Shown here: positions 33,459-41,284 of the stretch, one piece after another | How positions within the stretch are numbered: the first letter of the stretch is position 1 | Layout: every line of letters starts with the position of its first letter | Assembly (NCBI RefSeq): GCF_001612825.1 | Contig: NZ_BDBE01000031.1 | Span: 62,001-126,000 of the forward strand | Origin: Nocardia caishijiensis NBRC 108228 | GTDB lineage: Bacteria > Actinomycetota > Actinomycetes > Mycobacteriales > Mycobacteriaceae | Length of the DNA: 64,000 nt | Reading direction: 5' to 3' | The notes under the pieces: model-generated | The model's database searches: none | What the model saw: the letters and a program-made list of their open reading frames with translations, nothing else | What the model was told of the DNA's origin: nothing | Position numbers and translations under genes: made by a program

Positions 33459-33700
33459 ACGGACCAGCTCCTCGTCAGCTCGGCCGTCGGCAACCGAACG
33501 CGGCGGCCCGAAAAATGTCCGATTTGTCGCGAAAGTGCCTCCATTGCAAGGAATTTCGCGGCCAAGCGGACCACAACGCTAAACCCGTCGCGACCGCGAA
33601 AACCAGACCCGGCCCTGCGAGATGGCTCACACCGGCCGAGGTCGCCTCCGGTGGCGCTCCGACGAACCTTGTCGGACCCTCGTGGCATCATGCGAGGACC

Positions 33701-35374
33701 ATGGAACTACGCAAGGGCGCGAATTCGCCGGTACCGACATCGCTTCTCGCCGTAGTTGTTTCATGGCGAGGCGCACAGCCCGTCGACGCCCACGCCCTGC
33801 TGGTCACCGAATCCGGACTGGTCCGCACCGACCGCGATTTCGTCTTCTTCAACGCCCCACGCCACGCCTCGCAGGCGGTGACCCTCGACCAGGAACCCGA
33901 GCCGGGCACCGCTCGCCTGAGCATTTCCCTGCCCCGCACCGAACCCGACATCGCGCGCATCGTCGTCACGGCGTCCCTGGACGACACCACCTTCGATCGG
34001 CTCGACGATCTCGCCCTCACCGTGCACTCCGCCGACGGTCCGATCGCCCGCTTCGCCATCGACAGCATCGAGGACGTCCAGGCGATGATGTTCGGGGAGT
34101 TCTACCGCCGCGACGGTGGGTGGCGCTTCCGGGCGATCGGCCAGGGCTGGGCCGGTGGGTTGCGCGGGCTTGCCGTCGAATTCGGTGTCACCGTCGACGA
34201 ACCGGCCTCGGTCGGCCGAACCGACGAACCGGCCGCCAGGGCGAGCGCCGAGATGTCGGGCGCGCCCGCCCTGACCCGCCGCGTCATCGACACCCCGCCA
34301 CCGCCGCCGACGGATCCCGACCTGGCCGACTGGCATCCCGACCCGGACGCACCGGACCGGCTGCGCTGGTGGGACGGCGACGAGTGGACGTCGAGCGTAC
34401 GTGGACACGTCTCCCCCACACGCGGCCACTGCGAGCGCTGCGGGCATGCGCTGCGGCGCAAATTCTTCGGTGGTCACGCACCGTGCAAGACGTGCGCCGT
34501 GGAGATCGACGAGTTCCTCGTCCACTGGCGCAACCGGGCCGTCCGGGTCCTCACCGGCCCCGGCACCCGCTCACCGGAGTGGATCCAGGTGTGGGCGTCA
34601 CTGCGGTTCCAGCGCATCGACGAGGAGCGGGGCCGGGCGGTGCTGCGTGAGGACGGACTCACCCAGGTGGAGCGAATGGTCGCGTTCGCGTTCGCCGACG
34701 GTGAGGTGTTCGCCGACGAGCTCGACGCGTTCGAGCATGTCGTCGGTGAGCTAGGCCTCGGTGGCGCCGTCGTCGAGGATCTGCGTCGGCGAATGCACCG
34801 GGGCCGCACGCTGTCACGGTTGCGCGGGGGTGAACTGCCCGCCGTCGACACACCCGGCCTGCACCTGGACCCCGACGAACGCGTCCATCTCGACCTGCCC
34901 GCCGTGCATATCCGGGTGCTCGCGCGCGGTCCACGCCATTCCGAGGGCAGGCTGATCGGCAGTTCCAAGAAGCTGCGTTTCGTCGGCGACGGCACCGGCG
35001 TGGAACTGCCCTGGTCCCGGGTGGTTTCGGTGCATCCCGAGCACGGCACCGTCGTGCTGGCGGCGACTTCCGCGCGCGGCGGCGCGACCTTCGGCGTGGC
35101 CGATCCCGACTATGTGGCGGCCGCGCTCGAAGGCGCCCTCCGGGTGGCCAAACGCCTGGTCCTCACCCCGGGTCAGCGGGACAGCCGCAGTATCCCCCAG
35201 GACGTGAAGGCCCTGGTGTGGCAGCGCGACGGTGGCGCGTGCGTGGAGTGCGGCGACCGGCACTACCTGGAGTTCGACCACATCATCCCGCTCAGCCGTG
35301 GCGGCGCGACGAGCGCGTCGAACCTGCAGATCCTGTGCCGGGCCTGCAACCGGGTGAAGGGCGCGCGGATCTAG
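33701..35374 (+). CDS. Five-part TerD / DUF2510 / zinc-ribbon / TerB-like / HNH nuclease protein
   Basis: A 557-residue protein. Residues 1-168 are a TerD domain (MELRKGANSPVP, FVFFNAP, GEFYRRDGGWRFRAIGQGWAGGL). Then come a Pro-rich linker, a DUF2510 tryptophan motif at 210-232 (WHPDPDAPDRLRWWDGDEW), a Cys4 ribbon (Cys244, 247, 262, 265), a TerB-like acidic helical segment at 320-375 (FADGEVFADELDAFE), a PH/GRAM-like beta region at 410-485, and an HNH nuclease at 503-555 (Cys514, Cys517, Asp526-His527, Asn541, Cys546, Cys549). The ATG at 33701 begins exactly at the TerD domain and follows GAGG. TerD proteins bind calcium and serve in stress or phage-related responses; here the effector would be DNA cleavage. 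Its stop shares a CTAG with the convergent gene. Confidence 0.85.
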   Translation: MELRKGANSPVPTSLLAVVVSWRGAQPVDAHALLVTESGLVRTDRDFVFFNAPRHASQAVTLDQEPEPGTARLSISLPRTEPDIARIVVTASLDDTTFDRLDDLALTVHSADGPIARFAIDSIEDVQAMMFGEFYRRDGGWRFRAIGQGWAGGLRGLAVEFGVTVDEPASVGRTDEPAARASAEMSGAPALTRRVIDTPPPPPTDPDLADWHPDPDAPDRLRWWDGDEWTSSVRGHVSPTRGHCERCGHALRRKFFGGHAPCKTCAVEIDEFLVHWRNRAVRVLTGPGTRSPEWIQVWASLRFQRIDEERGRAVLREDGLTQVERMVAFAFADGEVFADELDAFEHVVGELGLGGAVVEDLRRRMHRGRTLSRLRGGELPAVDTPGLHLDPDERVHLDLPAVHIRVLARGPRHSEGRLIGSSKKLRFVGDGTGVELPWSRVVSVHPEHGTVVLAATSARGGATFGVADPDYVAAALEGALRVAKRLVLTPGQRDSRSIPQDVKALVWQRDGGACVECGDRHYLEFDHIIPLSRGGATSASNLQILCRACNRVKGARI

Positions 35375-35664
35375 CTGCCGAGAACCGCGTTCATGATGGT
35401 GCCGCCGCTGGTGGCGACCACGCCGCCGATCATCGCGCCCGCGATCATCTTGGGCGACTCCATGGCGCTGCCGTTCCACTTCTCCCAGGCGAACTTGCCG
35501 CCCGCGACGGTGATGGCGAGGATGCCCGACAGAATCATGAACCAGGTGAGGTACTGGACCATCTGCATGATCTTGTCCGAGAGCGGCGGCGCCTCCGGCG
35601 TCGGGTTGCCGACCTGCGCGAACGTCGTGACGGTGTCGGCCATCGACGTCAGAATGATGCTCAT
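35371..35664 (-). CDS. Small two-helix membrane protein, copy 1 (VirB2/TrbC pilin-like)
   Basis: A 97-residue protein: a polar N-terminal segment with NPTPEAPPLSDK, first span at 38-55 (YLTWFMILSGILAITVAGG), a charged loop KFAWEKWNGSAMESPK, and a Gly-rich second span at 72-96 (MIAGAMIGGVVATSGGTIM). The layout resembles conjugative pilins of the VirB2/TrbC type, but no conjugation genes are near, and it lacks an obvious cleaved signal. The ATG follows GGGGAG. A near-identical paralogue lies 204 bases away in the opposite orientation. Confidence 0.8.
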   Translation of the reverse strand: MSIILTSMADTVTTFAQVGNPTPEAPPLSDKIMQMVQYLTWFMILSGILAITVAGGKFAWEKWNGSAMESPKMIAGAMIGGVVATSGGTIMNAVLGS

Positions 35665-35868
35665 AGCCTGCTCCCCTTTTCCGCGTATAGCGAACTACGT
35701 TCCAGCGCTGCCGTATTCGAACGAGGTCCAGGATACGGCCGCGAACCCCCAGCGCACCAACAAAACCGATCGGTTCTGTCGAGGGGGTGGCTGCGATGCC
35801 GCGCCGGACGGGCTACCATCGGCCACAGCAGTTCATCGCCGTTCCCCCGAGTTACCGAGTGAGCAAAC

Positions 35869-36159
35869 ATGATTCTGGCCGCTGTCGCCGATACCTTGGT
35901 CTTCACCGATACCTTGGCCCAGATCGGCAATCCCACACCCGAGGCGCCGCCGCTGTCGGAGAAGATCCTGCAGATGGTGCGCTACTTCACCTGGTTCATC
36001 CTGCTGTCGGGCATCATCGCCATCACCTACGCGGGCGGCAAGTTCGCGTGGGAGAAGTGGACCGGCGGCGCGATGCAGTCGCCGAGGATGGTCGCGGGCG
36101 CGATGATCGGCGGTGTGGTCGCCACCAGTGGTGGCACCATCATGAACGCCATGATCTGA
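35869..36159 (+). CDS. Small two-helix membrane protein, copy 2 (paralogue of copy 1)
   Basis: A 96-residue protein that matches its divergent neighbour almost throughout: NPTPEAPPLSEK, WFILLSGIIAITYAGGKFAW, EKWTGGAMQSPRM, GAMIGGVVATSGGTIMNAMI. Differences are mostly conservative, and the N-terminal 20 residues diverge (MILAAVADTLVFTDTLAQIG). Conservation of both spans and loop suggests the two act together, perhaps as a heteromeric membrane assembly. A perfect 15-bp hairpin follows. Confidence 0.8.
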   Translation: MILAAVADTLVFTDTLAQIGNPTPEAPPLSEKILQMVRYFTWFILLSGIIAITYAGGKFAWEKWTGGAMQSPRMVAGAMIGGVVATSGGTIMNAMI

Positions 36160-36220
36160 TTCCTGTCCGCTCGGGCCGGTCCGGATGAACCGGGCCGACT
36201 CGACCGGCGAGGATTACCCG

Positions 36221-36255
36221 ACCCGGGTTCTGTTGTGAGGCAACAGAACCCGGGT
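36221..36255. terminator. Strong bidirectional hairpin terminator
   Basis: A perfect 15-bp stem (ACCCGGGTTCTGTTG and its complement) around the loop TGAGG, between the second small membrane protein and the convergent FBP gene. Confidence 0.88.
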
Positions 36256-36322
36256 CTCTTCAGCTGAGTTCTACTGTGTCGGCACACGGCAGCAACCTCC
36301 TTTCTCCCGCAGGGCGGATCGG

Positions 36323-36811
36323 CTAGGTGTAGAGCTTGTCGACGAACGCGTAGAGGTTCTGCACCACGCGCTCAGCCTTCTGCTCCGCCGTCAGGTCCTC
36401 GCGATACCGGCTGCCCATCGCGGGCTTCCTCTTGTTCCTGGCGTACAGCGAACACGCCAGATCGGTGCACATGTAGCTGCCGATGGTGTTCCCGCGCCGC
36501 CCCGATTCGCCCGCCTTGTTCGCCGTCATCAGACAGACCCCGCCGCCGGTGTGGCTGGTGAGGCACAGCGCACACATCTGGGTCTTGCCCGAACCGCCCG
36601 TCTCGTGGCGCAGCGCGATACTCACCAGCTCGCCGTCACGCGGGACGGCGATGTAGCAGCGCCCCGCGTACGAGGGATCGGTCCAGCCCAGGAAGTCGAG
36701 ATCTTCCCACGGCCGTTCGGCCAGGTCACGGGGAACATTGAGACGTTTGGCGTCGCCCTTCGAACAGTTGACGAACGACGCTCTGATCTCGCGTTCGGTG
36801 ATGGGTTCCAT
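36323..36811 (-). CDS. FBP-domain protein (FusB-like treble-clef zinc finger)
   Basis: A 162-residue protein whose C-terminal half has the treble-clef zinc finger of the FBP / EF-G-binding family: Cys pair CALC, then GGVCLMTANKAG, and MCTDLACSLYARNKRKP with further Cys. In FusB and relatives this finger contacts elongation factor G and rescues stalled ribosomes. The N-terminal half differs from FusB, so binding to EF-G is an inference. The ATG at 36811 starts the conserved MEPITEREIRASFVN; codons further upstream are not conserved-looking. Confidence 0.8.
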   Translation of the reverse strand: MEPITEREIRASFVNCSKGDAKRLNVPRDLAERPWEDLDFLGWTDPSYAGRCYIAVPRDGELVSIALRHETGGSGKTQMCALCLTSHTGGGVCLMTANKAGESGRRGNTIGSYMCTDLACSLYARNKRKPAMGSRYREDLTAEQKAERVVQNLYAFVDKLYT

Positions 36812-36945
36812 CGCATTTCCTCTCGGGTCGTCGAACACAAAACGTAGCCACGCTAACGAGTTGCCGACCCGCTGACAACCGAGTTTCTCCAGCTCACACG
36901 GCCTCCGTGCCCCGGCGGGATCCGGCCGCCGGGGCATCCGCCCGG

Positions 36946-38046
36946 TCACGCCACGGATTCGAGGACCGGGTAGTCGGTGTAGCCGGTCGCATCGCCACCG
37001 TAGAAGTAGGCCTCACGGAACTGGTTGATCGGCGCGCCGTCGCGCAACCTGGCGACGAGGTCGGGATTGGCCAGGAAGGGCCGTCCGAGCGAGACCAGGT
37101 CGGCGCCGGCGGCGAGTAGTTCCTCGGCTGCGGACCTACCACCGTCGACGGGCAACGGCGAACCCCAGCCGAGCACCGGGTTGGCGATCAGCACACCGTC
37201 CCAGCCGGTGCGGATCCGCTCGAACACCGGGGTCCCCGGGTCGGCGAACACCACGTGCAAGTAGGCCAGGCCGCGACCGCCGAGTGCGGCGACCAGCGCG
37301 GTGTACAGCTCCTCGGTGTCGGATTCGACGATGTCGTTGGCGCCGACGCCGGGCGCGACGCGAACCCCGACTCGCTCCGGCCCGATCGCTGCGGCCACGG
37401 CCTCGACCACCTCGACGGTGAACCGGATCCGGTTGTCGACGGTGCCGCCGTATTCGTCGGTGCGCTGGTTGGTGTTGTCGGACAGGAACTGGTGCAACAG
37501 CATGCCGTTGGCGCTGTGCACCTCCACACCGTCGAACCCGGCCGTGATCGCGTTGCGGGCCGCCTGTGCGAAATCCTGAGCGGTGGCGTGGATGTCGTCG
37601 ACGGTCATGGCCCGTGGCACCACCGCGTCCTGCGGGCCTGCCGAGGTGTGGATCGGTGTCGACAGCCGGATCGGTGACGGCGCGACCGGCACCGCGCCCC
37701 CGTTGTCCGGATGTCCGACGCGCCCGCCGTGCTGCACCTGCAGGAAGGTGCGTCCACCCGCGGCATGGATCGCGTCGGTGATCCCACGCCAGCCTGCGAT
37801 GTGGGCGTCGGTGTAGATACCGGGAATACCCGCGAACGTGGTGCCGACCGGGTTGGGACTGGCCGCCTCGGCGACGATCAGCCCGGCGTCGGCGCGCTGG
37901 GCGTAGTAGGTCGCCATGAGTTCGGTCGGGCTCCCGTCGGCGGCCGCGCGGTTGCGCGACATCGGTGCCATCACGAGTCGGTTGGGAAGCTCGAGGCCAC
38001 CGAGAACGGCCGGATCGAGCAGGTTGGGTGTCGCGTTCTTCGTCAT
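36946..38046 (-). CDS. Old Yellow Enzyme family alkene reductase
   Basis: A 366-residue FMN-dependent TIM-barrel reductase of activated alkenes or nitro compounds. LPNRLVMAPMSRNRA, QVQHGGRVGHP, QFLSDNTNQRTDEYGG and LGRPFLANPDLV are clear family marks. Substrate-binding His177 and Asn180 are present, but the residue two positions on, which is the proton-donating Tyr in OYE1 and PETN reductase, is Met182 (HSANGML). The enzyme may use another donor or have a narrower substrate range. It is divergent from a MerR regulator. Confidence 0.9.
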   Translation of the reverse strand: MTKNATPNLLDPAVLGGLELPNRLVMAPMSRNRAAADGSPTELMATYYAQRADAGLIVAEAASPNPVGTTFAGIPGIYTDAHIAGWRGITDAIHAAGGRTFLQVQHGGRVGHPDNGGAVPVAPSPIRLSTPIHTSAGPQDAVVPRAMTVDDIHATAQDFAQAARNAITAGFDGVEVHSANGMLLHQFLSDNTNQRTDEYGGTVDNRIRFTVEVVEAVAAAIGPERVGVRVAPGVGANDIVESDTEELYTALVAALGGRGLAYLHVVFADPGTPVFERIRTGWDGVLIANPVLGWGSPLPVDGGRSAAEELLAAGADLVSLGRPFLANPDLVARLRDGAPINQFREAYFYGGDATGYTDYPVLESVA

Positions 38047-38053
38047 GCCGATA

Positions 38054-38084
38054 CGGTAAAACGTGACATTGGTGTGAGATTCAA
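38054..38084 (-). promoter_or_regulatory. MerR-type long-spacer promoter for the OYE gene (leaderless)
   Basis: On the minus strand TTGAAT (38084-38079) is followed by a 19-base spacer and TTACCG (38059-38054). The spacer holds an imperfect dyad TCACA-N4-TGTCA. A 19-base spacer overlapped by a dyad is the hallmark of MerR-activated promoters. Transcription would start at or one base before the OYE start codon, giving a leaderless message. Confidence 0.55.
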
Positions 38085-38111
38085 GTCGACGTGTGAAAGG
38101 CCTGGTGGCGC

Positions 38112-38489
38112 ATGCGGATCGGGGAACTCGCGGCGCGGACCGGCGTCAGCGAACGGTCGCTTCGCTACTACGAGGAGCAAGGTTTGCTGTCCTCTGCCCG
38201 GACCCCGGGCGGCCACCGCGACTACTCCCACATCGCCGTCGACCGCGTGATCCACATCCAGGAGCTCTACGCGGCCGGCTTGACCAGCAAGAAGATCGGC
38301 CAGATCCTGCCCTGTATGCGCGACGCCGACGGCCGGGCCAACGAGAACGCCACGCCCGAACTGGTGGACGAACTGCGCACCGAACGGGAGCGGATCGACC
38401 GCACGATCGCCGACCTGATCCGCTCCAGGGATGTCCTCGACGACGTCATCGCGCGAGCCTCGGAGGACATTCCCGCAGCCGCGGGATAG
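38112..38489 (+). CDS. MerR-family transcriptional regulator
   Basis: A 125-residue MerR protein: winged HTH MRIGELAARTGVSERSLRYYEEQGLL, the GHRDYS wing, and a coiled-coil dimer helix (LRTERERIDRTIADLIRSRDVLDDV). One Cys is present (LPCMRD), just before the dimer helix, so it does not carry a full metal or SoxR Fe-S site. It most likely senses an electrophile or redox signal and activates the divergent OYE gene. Confidence 0.88.
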   Translation: MRIGELAARTGVSERSLRYYEEQGLLSSARTPGGHRDYSHIAVDRVIHIQELYAAGLTSKKIGQILPCMRDADGRANENATPELVDELRTERERIDRTIADLIRSRDVLDDVIARASEDIPAAAG

Positions 38490-38494
38490 GACCG

Positions 38495-39721
38495 TCACCG
38501 GACGATTCCGGCCGCTCGGGCTGCGCGCAGCCAGTCGGGGAACTCGCCGAGCAGGCGTCGGTAGAGTTCGGCGTCGTCGAGTTGGTCGATGTCGGGGACG
38601 GCGAAGAAGCCCGCGTTGTCGACCACCCGGCCGTCGAGTTCGTCCAGGGTGCGCAGCACGCCGAAGTTGGCGGGTCCGAGTCCGATGAACTGCCAGAACG
38701 CGGGCAGGTGCGCGGCCTCGCGCATCAGAGCGGCGATTTCGCGTTTCTTGGCGAAGCCGCCGTCGGTGAAGAACAGGACAAGCGTGGGCCGGGTGCTGCC
38801 GTGCAGGGTGTCGATCACCGCCCGCATGATCGGTAGTTCGTCGTTGCGGCCGCCGAGGCTGCCGTAGTCGATGCCGTCGTGGGTGCCGTTCAGGTGCAGG
38901 TAGGTCCGGGTCCAGCGCTCGGCGTCGGCCACGGTGATGTCGGGCAGTTTCGCGTAGCTCAGGGCGTAGAGGTAGGCCTCGAGGGTGCCGTCGTCGTCGA
39001 GTTGGGTGGCCACCGGGATCATCCGCTCCACCACCCGGTGCACGGTTCCGGCGCGATACATCTTCTGCATGCTGCCGGTCTTGTCGATCACCAGCACGAC
39101 CCGCGCACGGGTGCCGAACGCGCTCTTGTCGATGAGCACCTTGGCGACTTCCTGCTTTCGCAGGTCGAGTTTCTGCCGTTTCTCGAACGAGAGGGTGTGC
39201 TCGCCGGGCACCGTCCTCGGCACCGCGACGGCTGCCGGTTCGTCGTCGACACTCACCCCGTGATCGGTGACCAGATCGGCGAACCCACCCGCGTACCCCT
39301 GCCCCACGGCACGGACCTTCCACTGGTCGCCCCGGCGGTACAGTTCGAGCGCGATCACCACCGTCTCGCGATCCAAGCCCTCGATCACATACTCACACAA
39401 CGTATTTCCCGAGGAATCGGCGACGACCGCGACCGGTGCCGATCCGGCGCCGAAGGTCTGCCCGTCGGCGGTGATCACCGCCCGGATCTGCGCGATGCCC
39501 TCGGGCACCCGGGCCGAGGTGACGTGGAGCGTCGCACCGCGCAGCCGGACGCCGTCGGCCTGCGGCTGGTTGAAGAACACGAAGTCGGCATCCGAGCGGA
39601 CCTTGCCCGCCTCGGTCACCAGCAGCGCCGACAGATCCGCCGCCACACCACCGCGCACCGACAGCACCACCTCCCCCGCCACCAGCCCCAGGTTCTGCCC
39701 CTTCACCAGCACAGCAGCCAT
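38495..39721 (-). CDS. TerD-VWA protein (TerF-like)
   Basis: A 408-residue protein with an N-terminal TerD domain (1-165; VKGQNLGL, FVFFNQP, ELYRRGDQWKVRAVGQGYAGGF), a basic linker, and a C-terminal von Willebrand A domain. The VWA carries a MIDAS in the form DKTGS (Asp213, Ser217), followed by LVLFFTDGG with a second acidic site. Such TerD-VWA fusions occur in tellurite/stress loci, where VWA domains assemble partners in a metal-dependent way. The stop lies 5 bases from the convergent MerR stop. With the TerD-HNH protein 3 kb away it suggests a functional Ter island. Confidence 0.88.
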   Translation of the reverse strand: MAAVLVKGQNLGLVAGEVVLSVRGGVAADLSALLVTEAGKVRSDADFVFFNQPQADGVRLRGATLHVTSARVPEGIAQIRAVITADGQTFGAGSAPVAVVADSSGNTLCEYVIEGLDRETVVIALELYRRGDQWKVRAVGQGYAGGFADLVTDHGVSVDDEPAAVAVPRTVPGEHTLSFEKRQKLDLRKQEVAKVLIDKSAFGTRARVVLVIDKTGSMQKMYRAGTVHRVVERMIPVATQLDDDGTLEAYLYALSYAKLPDITVADAERWTRTYLHLNGTHDGIDYGSLGGRNDELPIMRAVIDTLHGSTRPTLVLFFTDGGFAKKREIAALMREAAHLPAFWQFIGLGPANFGVLRTLDELDGRVVDNAGFFAVPDIDQLDDAELYRRLLGEFPDWLRAARAAGIVR

Positions 39722-39839
39722 CGCACGCCCCTCATCTCGCACCCGATGCCCCACACCCTAGGCCAATCCCCGTCGCGACGGCCGGGGTACGCGACCGCAC
39801 GTACGATGAGTACTCGACCTCGAGATCGGGAGGCGCCGG

Positions 39840-40595
39840 GTGGATTTCACCGTCGCGTATCTGCAGTACGCGGGTTCGGGGCCGATGCGCCTCGAAGAAC
39901 AGCTACTCACCGAGGGCCTGGGCAGACTCGGCATCCCGGTTCGTCACTACAGCATCAAACGCATCCACCGCAGGCAACTACCGCTCGGCCCCGACGCCTT
40001 CCTCGCCGGAGACCTACCCGCTGTGCACGCGGCGATGCGCCAGCTGGGCATTCCGATCCCACCACCCGACGACTACCCCGAGACCCTCGCAGCTTTCCTC
40101 GGGCGCAAGGTGTGGACCACCACGCTGGGGGCGGTCGAGCGCATGATGGAGAGTTCTTCCGCGACACCGGTTTTCGTCAAGCCCGCCGAGCATCGTAAGA
40201 GCTTCACGGGTTCGGTCTGCTATTCCGAGCGCGACTTCGGTGCGTGGGGCGGGGCAAGCAGGCGTCAGCGCGTCTGGTGCTCGGAGGTCGTCACCTGGCT
40301 CAGCGAATTCCGCGTCTATGTCATCGACGGCCGCGTGGTCGCGACGGATCACTACGCGGGCGACGACTCCGCCGAGCTGGATACGACTGTTGTCCGGGCG
40401 GCGATCGACACCTACCACCGCGATGCCACCGCGCCCAGCGCCTACGCCGTCGACTTCGGCGTGCTGGCCAACGGTGACACCGCGCTGGTCGAAGTCAACG
40501 ACGGTTACGCCCTGGGTGCGTACCGGATCGCGGCGGATCACTACACCGAACTCCTGGCGACACGGTGGCGTGAGCTGCTGGCGACGGCGAGCTGA
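39840..40595 (+). CDS. ATP-grasp enzyme, R2K-clade-like (DUF4343 type)
   Basis: A 251-residue protein resembling the R2K family 3 of ATP-grasp ligases. FVKPAEHRKSFTGSV provides the nucleotide-binding Lys region, WCSEVVTWLSEFRVYVIDGRVV a typical grasp strand with Arg, and VDFGVLANGDTALVEVNDGYALG the metal-binding Asp/Glu/Asn set. GTG start at 39840 after GGGAGG. R2K enzymes are suspected of peptide or nucleotide modification and are seen in conflict systems. The gene is divergent from TerD-VWA and runs into an unknown partner three bases on. Confidence 0.75.
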   Translation: MDFTVAYLQYAGSGPMRLEEQLLTEGLGRLGIPVRHYSIKRIHRRQLPLGPDAFLAGDLPAVHAAMRQLGIPIPPPDDYPETLAAFLGRKVWTTTLGAVERMMESSSATPVFVKPAEHRKSFTGSVCYSERDFGAWGGASRRQRVWCSEVVTWLSEFRVYVIDGRVVATDHYAGDDSAELDTTVVRAAIDTYHRDATAPSAYAVDFGVLANGDTALVEVNDGYALGAYRIAADHYTELLATRWRELLATAS

Positions 40596-40598
40596 CTC

Positions 40599-41072
40599 AT
40601 GACCCCGAGGGATCGCTTTCTGCGGCTCGACGCCGATCGACGACGGCAGGTGCACCTGGTGTTGTGCGCGCAGGCCCTGCCGACATGGACCGGGTATGTC
40701 CGGGGAAAGCCAGCGGCGCTGCGCTATCGCGACTCCGTCGTCGGCATGCGGCATCGTGTCGACGTCGACCTTCCCGCCGATGCCCTGCGGGCCGTGCGGA
40801 CCGGAGCGGATCGCGCGGATGTGAGCGGCCGCTATCTCGAGCCGATCGCCGCACTGCACGACGACGATCTGTGTCTCCCCGACCACGTCGAGTTCGCCTA
40901 TTACGCGATCTACAACTGCTTCCGCAGATACGTCTGCGGTGATGACATCGCGGAGTGGCTGATCGTCGATCAGGCTTTGGCGGCCCACGATCCGAGCGAG
41001 GCGACACCGCGCCTGACGCGCGCCGTCGACGACGTCGATCCTGGGACGAGTGGCACCGCGACCAGCTATTGA
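40599..41072 (+). CDS. Unknown partner of the ATP-grasp enzyme
   Basis: A 157-residue protein with its ATG 3 bases after the ATP-grasp stop, so the two are one operon. It looks alpha-helical (FAYYAIYNCFRRYVCGDDIAEWLIVDQAL) with an N-terminal segment rich in Arg and Asp. Two Cys (YNCFRRYVC) are six apart. No family was recognised. By position it could be a substrate, chaperone or regulator of the ligase. Confidence 0.65.
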   Translation: MTPRDRFLRLDADRRRQVHLVLCAQALPTWTGYVRGKPAALRYRDSVVGMRHRVDVDLPADALRAVRTGADRADVSGRYLEPIAALHDDDLCLPDHVEFAYYAIYNCFRRYVCGDDIAEWLIVDQALAAHDPSEATPRLTRAVDDVDPGTSGTATSY

Positions 41073-41107
41073 CCGCGAGGGCATCTGCCCTGGTCGAGGG
41101 CGGAATG

Positions 41108-41181
41108 TGGGGCGGGTGGGGCTCGAACCCACGACCAGCGGATTATGAGTCCGCGGCTCTAACCGACTGAGCTACCGCCCC
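41108..41181 (-). tRNA. tRNA-Met (anticodon CAT)
   Basis: On the minus strand acceptor GGGGCGG pairs perfectly with CCGCCCC; the D-arm is AGCTCAGTCGGTTAGAGC, the anticodon stem GCGGA/TCCGC around CTCATAA, and the T-arm GTGGGTTCGAGCCCCAC. The anticodon CAT and overall shape fit elongator Met; a lysidine-modified Ile tRNA cannot be excluded by eye. CCA is not encoded. Confidence 0.92.
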
Positions 41182-41253
41182 TGACCGCGGGTGTACGCGG
41201 GCGAGTCGCATGCTACCCGGTGGATTGCGAGGTTGACCACTCGTGAAAGGTTC

Positions 41254-41284
41254 GGTGGACCCGTCCGGTCAGGACCGGTCCACC
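41254..41284 (-). terminator. Hairpin overlapping the end of a small membrane ORF
   Basis: An 8-bp perfect outer stem (GGTGGACC with GGTCCACC) plus a 4-bp inner stem (GTCC with GGAC) form a long hairpin. It covers the stop of the small minus-strand gene and lies 73 bases before tRNA-Met. Confidence 0.6.

Noticed and set aside
33515..33700. N-terminal extension of the TerD-HNH protein with a CxxC motif
   Set aside because: TerD domains start directly at MELRKG-like sequence, and the ATG at 33701 has its own GAGG. The extension looks non-coding.
33701..41072. Reading the Ter-type region as an integrated mobile island
   Set aside because: No integrase, attachment repeats or clear GC shift were seen. 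The tRNA-Met at its right end made this tempting, but no duplicated tRNA end was found on the left.
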